Shown piece after piece: positions 56,001 to 64,000 of a DNA stretch of 64,000 nucleotides. The position numbers were made by a program, and so were the translations under genes. The stretch covers positions 48,285,139-48,349,138 of the forward strand of contig OX377204.1 in the NCBI GenBank assembly GCA_947396885.1. Direction: 5' to 3'. The notes below the pieces were generated by a model. It saw only the letters and a program-made list of their open reading frames with translations, was not told the DNA's origin and searched no databases. The stretch comes from Heligmosomoides polygyrus polygyrus (lineage: Eukaryota > Nematoda > Chromadorea > Rhabditida > Heligmosomidae). Position 1 is the first letter of the stretch. The number at the start of each line of letters is the position of its first letter.

Positions 56001-59000
56001 CTTTGCTGGATCATAGATAGATATAGCCGCAGCTCATCTCTTATGTGACATACTTGACCTTTTCACGCGCATGTGTTGAAATGGGGTGAGGGACGTTTTG
56101 TCTGAAAGCGGCGCGGGCAAAGACTCAGGATTGTGCCTGGGGAGCCACTTAGCGTCGACTCTCACCGTGACTCCCGCCGCTTCGCACTCAGCCAGACAGC
56201 CCTCGCCGCGGAGGCGATGCTGCCCAGCCAACCAGGGGAGCCTGTAGCTCGACCAGATTTGATGTGATTACAGAAGAGGGATAGGAGGCTTAGACGGCTT
56301 GCATTGGCAGTCCAGAAATTGGGACTGATCTGAACCCTACCATCTTCTTGATTATCGATGCAGTGTTCTTGAGCTGTTCACCAATATTGTTAACGTCCTT
56401 TATTAGGGTGACGTTTCGGCGAGTTTCGCATACTTCGGAGCCTGGAAAAGTCGGAAACATTTGCAGAACTACTCGCTCAAACATCATTTCATCCAACAGA
56501 ATACTTTTCTTAAGGAAAGGTGAGACAAGATCAGATATGGGAGTTGCGAAGGGCGACTAACCTGACAGGGGGTTGCCGTAAAGGACCACCGTTCACCCGT
56601 AGCTGGAGGTAACGTGGGTGAGTGAGCTTCAACCCCCGGGACCACCCGACTTATATATCCCTGTAGATCAGATCGAATGGTGGATCAGAACCTATAGAGT
56701 TCAATGAAGGTGCCAGTTCTTGCGTTATCGCTAGGCACTCCTCCTTACCGTCGACCTGGGGATTCCTAGCCGTGATCCAAAGTGCCTCCAGTGTCCTGCG
56801 AGCCGAGATGTCATTTTCTCGGGCCAAAATCGACACGGACACCTGGGGTATCGCGCCTGTATGGCATCGCATCCTGTGTTCTCCCCAAGGAGTCAAGACG
56901 TTGCCTTTCATAAAGCCATCTAGATGTTCCTTGACACTAACACAAAGAGGTCTGCCCGTTTCCCCTATGTAGTCCTCCCCGCATTCATTGTACGACATGA
57001 AATAAACCACACCAGATGTCATGCAATCTCCCTCTTTCCCATTAGGGCGAACACTGCAGGACGGAGTTGACACGTCCTATCGTAGGCACGATTCCGGACT
57101 AGCTGCCCGTTCAAGGTTCTGGAGGAATCTCAACAATCCTAGCATCTTCTTTATAAGAATTCCGAGCTCTACCAAATGAGCCAGGAACGAATCTTGCCTC
57201 AACAACCCACAACAACTTTTTTCAGACGCTGTTTAACTTTCGGTAAATATCAGTTTTTATTTTTACCAGAATTAACTACGAGGCACGCTTCCAGGCTACT
57301 GATGTGAACTCTGCCAACTCCTTCATTATATCCAGTCTAAATAACTGTTAAGGCGACTTTTTAGGCGTTGTTCATTATCGTTAAATATCAGTTTTTATTT
57401 ATACCAGGATGAATTGCGAGGCATGCTTCCATACTACTGATGTAACCCTACCATCTCCTGGACTGGAATTTTGAGGTCTATCGAATGAGCCAGAAAAGAA
57501 CCCTGCCCAACAACCCTTAAAGCCATTTTTTTCAGGCGTTGTTTATTTTTCGCTAAATATCAGTTTTTATTCACATATAGGAGTCAGGATTAAATACGAG
57601 ACTTGCTCCCAGGCTAAAATTGCACGAGGATTCTAATTAGATAGACGAAAGATCTTTAACAGAAGTTTAAAGCATTAGTTTCAGCATGACATCTCTTTAG
57701 CATTTCGTAACTGTTTTTTCCTTGGAACTTTATAATACACACACCATATACATTGAGACCAAGACTGGATAGGTGGTTCATCAAATCTAATGTTCACCGA
57801 GAATAAATTTCATCACAACACTTCAAACTGATCGTTCAGTCGTTCGTGCCTCTAGCAGTTTCTTGACCTCGCGTCCCACAGGTAGTGCACCTGCCTACAT
57901 GACCAAGGCCACCACCAATTAACGAGTTAGGAAACACTCATGAAATGCTTTGAGAAAACTAGAGTACTTCGGTGTACTTAGGAGGGCTACCGACCATCAA
58001 ATCGAACTTGTCGGGCAATGTCAGACTGCGAACATGCTCTACGCAATGAAGGATCATAATGTCGTTTTCAAAAAGGTTTAGCACTTGGGGTGCTCTTAGA
58101 AGGCCTCTCGTCTAACTAGTTAAATTCCTCGCGCAATTTCAGCCTGGAAACATGCCTCGCAATGAATTCTGATATAAATAAAAATTGGGCACTATTGTAT
58201 TAGGTTGGAAAAAAAGTCTTTTCATTTTTTTCAAAGATTTATTACTTCACAACTACAAAGTCAAATCAACTGAGATACTCTATTTTGTCCCACTGCACTT
58301 CTCCAAAGACTGGGTAATTTTCCAATTCCTCTCGCTTAAAAGACTGCAGTTCTGGAGTCGAACCATTGATGAATCCAATTTTTGAGGTCTTCATCAGTTC
58401 CAAAATATTTCTCTCCAATTTCTTGCTTGAAAGCACGGAAGAGATGGTAGTCGGCACGAACGAGGTTAGGGCTATACGGTGGATGTAACATTACCTCCCA
58501 GCCCAGCTCCTTTATTGTTTCTCTTGTGAATCTTGCAACATGTAGTTTTGCATCGTCATGCAGGATCATCACCTTCGACTTCTCCGGCCTGTTTTCTTAG
58601 AGAGTTGCGACGACTTTGTGGAGTTGGCCGCAGTATGTGACAGCAGTAAGTGTCTCTCCACTTCTGAGAGTTTGCCGATAAATCACTTCTCTGATATCCC
58701 ACCAAACACTCAAGAAAATCTTCCTTTCGTGAACATTGGGCTTGAGATCAGACTTAGGGCTCTCTCCCTTTTGTACCCATTGCCTTTTCCTCGGAAGTTG
58801 GCACACAGAACCCAGGACTCTTCGCCTGTCACAATCCGCGGAAGAAACGATTTCCTTCCTTATCTGGACAGAAGAGAAGCAGCGATGGAGAGCCTTCGAC
58901 CTTTCTGAGTGTCTGACAGGGCATGTGGAATCCAAGCTCCAAATTTCCATGAAAGCCAAGATTCTTCAGATGGATTCCTACTATCCTATGAGACACTTCG

Positions 59001-61600
59001 AGCTTCTCTGCCAGCTGACGTGTCGTCTGCCAACTATCGGTACGAAGAAGATGGAGTAGTTCACTGTCGTCCAATCCAGTTGGCCTTCCTGACCATGCTT
59101 TGCCCTCAGTGAATAATTTCCCTTTAAAGACTTTCCGAACCACTCATAACAGGCGCGATGAGTAGTAGATCCCAAGCCATATATGTGGTTAATTTGGTCT
59201 GCTGCCTGACGTGCTGTGGATTCTTTAATGAATTCTTGAAGAATGCCGTGCTGAAAACGGCCATGAGGTAGATCTGGCATTGAGTTCGGAAGATTGGATG
59301 GATAACGAATTACAAGAAGAGTCTTAACCTGTGTCCGCGTGCGAACGGTAGACAAGTGTGATAGGATTACGAAATCAGCAATCAACATTGGCTAGTGCGT
59401 TTACAAGGGGAAGGGTAAAAAAAATTTCGAAGTGTGAAGAGACTTTTTTCCAACCTAATACTTTCACAACTCCACGGGTCGAGGAGAGGTCGAAAAAAAT
59501 TTTTTCGCCCAAACTTCGGCTAGGGGGGGATTATTTGGGGTGCTAATCACGAATCTGAGATCCGTTTTCAAAATTACGGCCGATTACGGTAGGTTACGGT
59601 AGGTACGGGTGACTAAGGCTGCCAAAGTCATGATCACCGATTTCGACCAAACTTCGCCTATTGGGGTTATTTGAGGTGCTGATCACGAATATGACATCGG
59701 TTTTTCGTTTTACGCTGGAGTACGGTAGGTTACGGTGGGTACCGATGAGTAAGGTAATGGTCACCGATTGCGCCCAAACTCCAGCGTAAAACGAAAAACG
59801 GATCTCAGATTCGTGATCAGCACCCCAAATAACCCCCCTAGCCGAAGTTTGGGCGAAAAATTTTTTTTCGACCTCTCCTCGACCCGTGGAGTTGTGAAAG
59901 TACAATAGTGCCAAAAAGGCAGACCTCTCCTCGACCAGTGGAGTTGTGAAAGTACAATAGTGCCAAAAATTGATATTTAAGGAAATAAACAACGCCATTA
60001 CAACTATTGATTTTCTTAGGCCTATGTTATATTAGGTTGGTGAAAAAGTCTTGCACCAAAAATTTTGAAAATGTTTCAAGATTTAACAGGAACTTCCAAG
60101 GGCAGTTTGGTGCCACGTTGTTGTAGCACAAATATTCTTAAATATTTCGCATACGTGTCAAGTTGCTTCTAATGGTATATGAATACTACGACCGCAGTGA
60201 AGACTGACTGACTCCGTGACTCGGACAAGACTTCGCGACTGACTATCGCCCAGTCTCTCCCTGATCGTTTTCGTAGTAAGGACTTTCTCGAAAATGTCGT
60301 CACTGGAGATGAATCCTGGGTCTTCCTCGTTAATCATACTCGGAAGGCCCAGTGGATCCTTCAAAGAGAACCACAACCTCAAGGCGGAAATCTACCAGAG
60401 AAAGGTAATGCTGTGCTGTTGGTGGGATTCTCGAGGAACGCTCTATCATGAGTTTCCTGACGACGGCGCCGCACTAACAGCGAACATCTACGCTTCACAG
60501 CTGCAGAAGCAGAGCGAGGCCATGTGGCGCAAACGGCGAGGACGGAAGAATGTTTACCTTCTTCACGACAATGCTCGCCCCCCACGTTGCAAGGTCGTCT
60601 CGCCAGAAGTTGCAGGAGCTTAGGTGGGAGATGTTGCCCACCCACCGCATTCGCCAGATCTTGTGCCATCGGACTACTACCTCTACAAACTCCCAAGCAA
60701 AACCGGAGGGATAGGTGCTTCAACGACCGAACCGAACTGGAATCCGAGATGGCGTACTTCTTGGAGTCACGGTCGACTTCATTCTGGAAGAAGAGAATTC
60801 GTGATCTCCCCATCAGTTGGCAGAATGTCGCAGATGTAAATGGTAATTACTTTGTTGATTGAAGTCGCTCACAACACAAACAATAAAGTTTTGATAAAAA
60901 ATTACGCTGTGGTGCAAGACCTTTTCACCAACCTAATACTTCGGCGCGTGTAGCGCAGTCGGAGAAGGCGCGACTGCCGCGTGCACCCGATACCAGGCTC
61001 CTGGTTCGGATTTCCCGCCCAGGCCAACCAAGCCTTCCATCCCTCCGGGGTCGGTGAAATGGTACCAGACTTATCTGGGAAGGATAAAGCGCTGACTTGT
61101 TCATCGGCTGGCCACCGCAAGTCATTGTGTGGCCAATTACCCATCTATATCGCCTCCATGACATACCGTAGAAGTATTGAAGAATGTGTAGTGCATCCCA
61201 AAAAGGATTAGGTAACGCCGTCCTTTATCCTTATCCTTATCCTAATACTTCGGCGACGCTGTTGTTGGCGACAGTGTTACGCAGGCTGCTACGCAGTACA
61301 TAGCAGTCTGCGCAACACAGGGTCGCCTACGCGACGCCGAAGTAGAAAATAGGCCTTACGCTGTGTGACGCCGCAATCTCAAGCCACTGACTGTGTAACT
61401 ACTACACGCTGCAGTGCTAAAGACAAAACATCAAGAAATAAATATCGAAGAATACCAACGCCCTATCAAAATCGTTAGCATAAAAATTATAACTATTTCT
61501 GTACCTGAGCAATGAGATCTCTGCATCCCTTGCACGAAGATCGTGAAGAGCGGGCATACTCAACGCCAAACGGCAAGTTCTTGAACTCCACAGAGTCCAT
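42018..61600 (-). CDS. parp-1: Poly(ADP-ribose) polymerase 1 (PARP-1), 29 exons, 931 residues
   Basis: Nuclear DNA-break sensor that uses NAD+ to build poly(ADP-ribose). Join (minus strand, 5' to 3'): 61600-61505, 55986-55925, 55838-55739, 55683-55580, 55518-55410, 55350-55256, 55193-55134, 54963-54913, 54827-54722, 54424-54308, 54256-54177, 52455-52311, 52209-52157, 52106-52001, 51664-51616, 51251-51189, 51129-51033, 50892-50791, 50722-50623, 50514-50392, 50327-50244, 48717-48595, 48522-48391, 48314-48216, 48160-48014, 47945-47877, 47824-47701, 47603-47483, 42096-42018. All introns are GT-AG and all phases close. Domains: Zn1 (C23, C26, H55, C58), Zn2 (C124, C127, H146, C149), PADR1/Zn3 (C317, C320, C335, C345), WGR (W505), helical domain (about 566-720) and ART domain with H777, Y811 and E906. 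There is no room for a BRCT domain, as in C. elegans PARP-1 (about 945 residues). Exons 7, 8, 14 and 15 (linkers) are the least certain; they were chosen by splice sites and phase. The start ATG matches the family's N-terminus. Confidence 0.93.
42322..42963. mobile_element. Harbinger-like MITE, 642 bp, in parp-1 last intron
   Basis: TAA at 42319-42321 and 42964-42966 flank AAGGCTCCGCACACTTCTGC and, inverted, AGGGCTCCGCACACTTCTGC, each continuing GGCGTTGCCGCAG. There is an internal ATTGTTGCCGTCGATGCGGC hairpin near 42820. No transposase frame. Confidence 0.85.
43140..45650. mobile_element. Foldback element FB6 in parp-1 last intron
   Basis: Long inverted arms: 43610-43930 matches inverted 45060-45420 (TTGGTGTGAAACAAACAT; GGGGACATGTCTCCAAGCC). 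Outer parts (GGAGCCTGCAGCTCGACC near 43400; GGTCGAGCTGCGTGCTCC near 45450) continue into FB-type termini (GACTCGCGTCGTGACACCG). The spacer includes a copy of the 41.2-kb tandem unit at 44880-45060. Diverged from FB1. Exact outer ends are not resolved. Confidence 0.7.
45669..46670. mobile_element. Foldback element FB5, left arm truncated
   Basis: It begins after a poly-C run with AAAGCGCTGTTTGTTTTTCG, continues through the ~430-bp spacer seen in FB1 (to about 46270) and the right arm (GAGCTCGAAATTCTAATACA; CACGGCGCGAGTCGACGC) and stops at GGCTCCGCAGGCACTACACC, short of the FB terminus. Confidence 0.78.
47060..47092. repeat. (TA)n microsatellite
   Basis: About 16 TA units at the edge of the dispersed repeat 47087-47400, within parp-1 last intron. 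Confidence 0.97.
47087..47400 (-). repeat. Dispersed repeat, inverted relative to 7980-8215
   Basis: Shares CTAACATCTAGGATCTGCTG, AGCCGTTCACCACTTCCG and GTCAGTGATGTTCCAAAGTC (inverted) with 7980-8215. It lies in parp-1 last intron about 80 bases from exon 28. Confidence 0.6.
47483..50514 (-). other. parp-1: parp-1 exons 20-28: helical and catalytic domains
   Basis: Exons 20-23 are the helical regulatory domain ([53 protein letters not shown]). Exons 24-28 are the ADP-ribosyltransferase fold: [16 protein letters not shown] with the NAD-binding His, [20 protein letters not shown] with the conserved Tyr, [20 protein letters not shown], and SLLYN followed by the first two bases of the catalytic Glu codon at 47483. 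Confidence 0.95.
49440..49745 (+). mobile_element. Degenerate SINE in parp-1 intron 21
   Basis: AAGTTCGATCCATGTCCCGG resembles a B-box region. TCCGGGGTCGCCAAACCAG, then GACGTGTCTGCCGG, follows the order of the SINE body (CCTCCGGGGTCGGTGAA, then ACTTGTCTGGGAAGG). The head is strongly eroded. Confidence 0.5.
50623..52455 (-). other. parp-1: parp-1 exons 12-19: end of zinc 3, linker and WGR domain
   Basis: Exon 12 encodes [18 protein letters not shown] and ends [10 protein letters not shown], the end of the PADR1 region. Exon 13 is [15 protein letters not shown]. Exons 14-15 have little conserved sequence and are assigned by phase. Exons 16-19 form the WGR domain ([69 protein letters not shown]). 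The 59-base intron 16 is the shortest. Confidence 0.85.
51554..51612. repeat. Perfect 28-bp palindrome with 3-base loop
   Basis: AGCGTTTCTTGAATCCAGCT and eight further bases at 51554-51581 are perfectly repeated inverted at 51585-51612 around CTT. The right arm overlaps the donor of the intron after candidate parp-1 exon 15 (GTAAGCG at 51615-51609). Confidence 0.97.
54177..55986 (-). other. parp-1: parp-1 exons 2-11: zinc fingers 1-3 and linker
   Basis: Exon 2 ([16 protein letters not shown]...) and exon 3 ([15 protein letters not shown]) complete zinc finger 1. Exons 4-5 hold zinc finger 2 ([21 protein letters not shown]). Exons 6-8 are acidic linker ([19 protein letters not shown]). Exon 9 carries a basic, probable nuclear-localisation stretch ([13 protein letters not shown]). 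Exons 10-11 start the PADR1/zinc-3 domain ([29 protein letters not shown]). Introns here are mostly 40-300 bp. Confidence 0.88.
56348..57125 (-). pseudogene. Penelope-like element 3' part with GIY-YIG endonuclease
   Basis: The 140-residue frame 57073-56651 contains [20 protein letters not shown], then [15 protein letters not shown] and [11 protein letters not shown], the GIY-YIG nuclease typical of the C-terminus of Penelope-like retroelements. Downstream, GTGACGTTTCGGCGAG...TTCGGAGCC (56410-56445) is probably terminal. No RT is retained. It was inserted in FB4. Confidence 0.75.
58188..59964. mobile_element. hAT-type MITE (8-bp duplication) carrying a mariner
   Basis: AAAAATTG at 58180-58187 and 59965-59972 flank GGCACTATTGTA...CTTTCACAACTCCACGGG and, inverted, the same terminus at 59912. 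A partial second copy of the right arm follows (59918-59964). The arms run on through AGGAGAGGTCG and GCCCAAACTTCGGC. Removing the mariner leaves a ~520-bp foldback MITE. An 8-bp duplication is characteristic of hAT. Confidence 0.85.
58200..59459 (-). mobile_element. Mariner transposon A, 1,260 bp, with inactive transposase
   Basis: Termini TTAGGTTGGAAAAAAAGTC and, inverted, TTAGGTTGGAAAAAAGTCTC, with TA on both sides (58198-58199, 59460-59461). Minus-strand transposase pieces in several frames: HHT-type REYIRG-equivalent N-terminus ([20 protein letters not shown]), [20 protein letters not shown], and the distal catalytic part [11 protein letters not shown] ... [20 protein letters not shown] (DD34D-type spacing). 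Frameshifts and stops make it dead. Confidence 0.92.
60032..60936 (+). mobile_element. Mariner transposon B, 905 bp, internally deleted
   Basis: Termini TTAGGTTGGTGAAAAAGTC and, inverted, TTAGGTTGGTGAAAAGGTC, with TA at 60030-60031 and 60937-60938. Plus-strand pieces: [20 protein letters not shown] then SWV (first Asp), LLHDNARP (second Asp), [16 protein letters not shown] (third Asp region). The N-terminal helix-turn-helix half is deleted and frameshifts exist. It is distinct from mariner A, though the termini are similar. Confidence 0.92.
60947..61240 (+). mobile_element. tRNA-derived SINE, copy 4, with perfect 15-bp target duplication
   Basis: CCTAATACTTCGGCG occurs at 60932-60946 and 61241-61255. 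The SINE has CGTGTAGCGCAGTCGG, GGTTCGGATTTCC and a (CCTTAT)n tail. Its target overlaps the end of mariner B, so the SINE inserted after the mariner. Confidence 0.95.
61246..61340. mobile_element. Small inverted-repeat MITE near parp-1 exon 1
   Basis: ACTTCGGCG-ACGCTG and its inverted copy CGCGACGCCGAAGT bracket about 95 bp with internal GCAG/CTGC hairpins. The left end is shared with the SINE target duplication. No flanking duplication is clear. Confidence 0.5.
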
Positions 61601-61625
61601 CGTTTCTTTGTCGCCGATCCTGTCG
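61505..61625 (-). other. parp-1: parp-1 exon 1 with likely trans-splice acceptor
   Basis: ATG at 61600 opens [20 protein letters not shown] followed by [12 protein letters not shown], the first half of zinc finger 1. The exon ends at CAG|GTACAG in phase 0. Upstream, TTTCAG at 61631-61626 lies 25 bases before the ATG, as expected for a nematode spliced-leader acceptor. SL addition is inferred. Confidence 0.85.
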
Positions 61626-61899
61626 CTGAAAGATGTACGTTGGAGAAGGTGCAATATCCGAGTGGAATGAGTTTTGTAAAACACGAACAAAGTCCACCTC
61701 GGAGAAACACAAAAATAAAAACCTGGGTACAAGTGTAAAAGGAAAATAGTGCGCTAAGTGACTCCGAGGAGAGCAGTGGCCTCGTACTCAGTGGTCACCT
61801 TCGTCAGAACGAAAATAGGTATCCATCTACATCAGTTGTCCAACGCGGTCCAGCGGGAGGGTGGAACACACCACTAGTGCATAAAATTTTTAATTTACA

Positions 61900-63830
61900 A
61901 CATATGGGAGGGCGATGTCCGTTCCTTCGCTGCAAACTGCTTAAGGGACGTAGGATGAGGCCTTAAGGCAGTTCTCTGCGGAAATCCCAGGACCACCAGT
62001 GATGTAGCAATAATAGTCTCTGAACGATTTCGTGACTCGATTGCAAGCATCGGGCGCTTTGAGGATCGGTTGATGAAGATCGTTGTTTCCGCTAAGGAGA
62101 TATCACTTCTTCTCTGCGTATGCTTCGCAAAAAAGGACAAGTTCTGGAGTCTGCGTGATGAGAAGACAGCAGAAGATCTGCCGACGCCATTATTCTCGCT
62201 GATAACCTTTACTGGCACGTGGACGCTACGACAGACGAGTACAATTTTCATGGCTGACTCGCTTGCGGGTCGCGGAACGCCGATGGTAAGGCCTATGGTA
62301 TACTCCCGTCCGCTGCAGCGACGCGGAAATGCACAGCGATGCGACGGCTCGCGATGCGCGTCGCGAGCCGTCGCCATCGCTGAGGCTGACATAGTCCGCG
62401 CAGTTCTACAGACGGAGACTTTTGCAGAATTTTAACGAATCAGCTGAATCAGCATGCCTACGACTTGTGGTCCCTTTTCATATAGAAGTGTGGACGCGCA
62501 CTCCTCATAAGTCTTAATTGTTGGAGCTAAATTAAACGCAGACTCTTGTTTGGAGCGAAATGAAACGCAGTACTCTTAGAAATGCGCGGACGCGAAAAAC
62601 CGACTTCAAAACATTATTTTTAAAAACATGGAGCTGAAATGGCAGATTTGTGATCAACGCGTCACGATAACCCTCTAATGACCTGACAAGCGCAAAACTG
62701 TGCGTCTTCATGCCTATTTGGAACCTGAGAATCAAAAGAAATACTGCAATCAGCGAAGACGCGAAAAAAACCCCGCTAGAAAAATATGACTTCGAAAAAA
62801 TCAGCGTTCAATTGGCACACTTCTGTACCGGATATGTCAACGGGACCCCCTGTGAGTTGTGCGTCCACAGAAATGTAGATGCCGGCAAGGAGGTTCATAG
62901 GCGAAAAAATGCTAGGATCGGCACAAAAGTGGGAAAAAACGGCCTAGAAAAATATCTCCTCAAAAAAACTAGCTGTTCAAGCCGTCGAAAAAAGCCCCAA
63001 AATGAGTCTAGCCACGACGAAAACCCTACGAGGAGAACAACAGAGAAATCACATGACCACCCAACATCACCAGACGTGTGTTGAAATTGCTGTTGTATGG
63101 TCACGAACCAAGGAAGTGTCGAAATAAGTGAGCGAAAGTGCATACAATAGGGCACGACAAGCGCTTACGACGCATCGCGGGAGCGATGGCGCGTCAACTG
63201 ACAACCGCGCCCCACTGCGCCGTCCGCCACTGCAGCGAATGCGCGCCGTTGACAGTTGCCCCGCGCCCGTCGCTGGAGCGACGCGGGAGTATACCATAGG
63301 CCTAAGTGTACTCTTGAGTATGCGGAATCGCATAACCTCAACATAGTGAACACTGTGTGCCACAAACGCTACTCTTCTCATTTCGTTCTACAGTTGGAAC
63401 TGTAATACGCAAACAGACCTCGTCCTTGTGAAAGATCAGAAGCCTTGTCACAGATGTGAATGTCATGCCGTATGAGACGGTCGCTCCACACAGGGTCAGC
63501 CGCTGATCTGCATTTTAAAGATCGCCTCCGAGGCTGAAGCGGGTCGAGCGATGCAGTGCACCAAGAATCAGGTGATGGCGAATGAGAGAGAAAGAAGCAG
63601 ATGTGATTTCACGCGTGCAGTTGCCGAAAGCTACAACTGGAAACGTTGAAGACGACTGAAACGATCTGCCAAGTGCAGAATCTCAACTCGGCATTAAGAG
63701 GCCTGAGCGACGTAAGATCGACAAGGCATGGCTGTGGACAACGATGTGAAAGCGAAGGTTCGAGAGAAGAAGTCGCTATATCATGTGATTCTTGGCGAAA
63801 AGACAGCCGATACAGGGATGGGCGTATAAT
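61900..63830 (+). pseudogene. RTE-type LINE endonuclease, split by a MITE
   Basis: Plus-strand frame-broken translation: RLMKIVVSAKEISLL near 62070, DKFWSLRDEKTAED near 62135, RGTPM region to 62286. After the insertion, TLEYAESH and later VREKKSLYHVILGEKTADT near 63755. The family is the same as 30 kb and 35 kb. Taking out 62290-63302 plus one TAA restores an uninterrupted reading NADGKCTLEYAESH. Confidence 0.85.
62290..63302. mobile_element. Harbinger-like element, 1,013 bp, TAA duplication
   Basis: TAA at 62287-62289 and 63303-63305 flank GGCCTATGGTATACTCCCG, identical on both ends (inverted). GC-rich hairpin arms follow (GCGACGGCTCGCGATGCGCG near 62340), with an AT-richer centre. No transposase is recognised. 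Confidence 0.92.
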
Positions 63831-63910
63831 GAAATTTTGAAACCCGGATAACGGATAACGGATAACGGATAATTCTGGCCGAAAATGGCCGGACAGACAA
63901 TGGATAACGA
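63831..63910. repeat. (GGATAAC)n-type repeat
   Basis: CGGATAACGGATAACGGATA followed by GGCCGAAAATGGCC and GGATAACGAAC. The same words occur at 7470-7560. 63911-64000 has nothing further recognisable. Confidence 0.8.
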
Positions 63911-64000
63911 ACAAGCAACAAAAATATAAACTCGTTTTAAATTACTCCAGTTTCAATGGCAGATCAGGAGTTGCAGCACTGTTAATTTATAAGGCATATG

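Larger units (their letters stand above)
56079..60010. mobile_element. Foldback element FB4 in parp-1 intron 1, with nested insertions
   Basis: The left terminus is GGGGTGAGGGACGTTTTGTC at about 56083. FB arm continues to 56347 and 57126-57650, then the spacer (57650-58120), then the right arm (58120-58187 and 59965-60010). It is interrupted by a Penelope fragment (56348-57125) and a hAT-type MITE (58188-59964). The outer right arm is missing. Confidence 0.8.

Overview
This is animal nuclear DNA, most likely from a nematode and probably a strongylid-type (clade V) one. That is inferred from its closest recognisable relatives: a 29-exon gene co-linear with C. elegans parp-1 (pme-1), an H2B/H2A pair with metazoan histone 3' stem-loops, RTE-1-like and CR1 non-LTR retrotransposons, and a tRNA-derived SINE. 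Species cannot be fixed from the window. There are no operons, ribosome binding sites or CRISPR arrays. Most of the long open frames belong to decayed transposable elements. Layout: 1-5870 is a BEL/Pao LTR retrotransposon whose left edge lies outside the window. It has lost its reverse transcriptase, RNase H and integrase, and a 1.7 kb long-inverted-repeat (foldback, FB) element sits in its gag with a 9-bp target duplication. 5.9-31.5 kb is a mosaic of LINEs: RTE-type at 8.9-10.0, 20.5-23.7 and 29.9-30.8 kb, and CR1-type at 11.5-16.7, 17.1-18.3, 18.4-20.2, 25.2-26.0 and 27.2-29.9 kb. It also holds a 626-bp solo LTR with a 5-bp duplication, a pogo-like element, Penelope fragments, SINEs and GC-rich MITEs at TTA/TAA sites. 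31.5-32.0 kb holds three tandem copies of an exon-like 64-65 bp block with splice signals. 33.05-33.78 kb holds a divergent H2B/H2A pair with both 3' stem-loops intact, but its promoter, the H2A N-terminus and the H2B ATG are gone. 34.4-42.0 kb is more repeats, ending in a hAT-like element whose edge lies 14 bp beyond the parp-1 stop codon. 42.0-61.6 kb (minus strand) is the one clearly intact host gene. It encodes PARP-1: three zinc fingers, WGR, helical and ADP-ribosyltransferase domains. I resolve 29 exons giving 931 codons, and every splice phase closes. Its first and last introns (5.5 and 5.4 kb) hold nested transposons. The last intron splits the codon of the catalytic glutamate, so the terminal 25-residue exon lies 5.4 kb from its neighbour. 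61.9-63.8 kb is another RTE copy split by a 1,013-bp Harbinger-like element. Precise termini and target duplications give an insertion order at several places: FB into BEL, LTR into CR1, mariner into a hAT-type MITE into FB (all in parp-1 intron 1), SINEs next to a mariner and into FB, and MITEs into RTE copies. Most element boundaries without a stated target duplication are good to a few tens of bases only.
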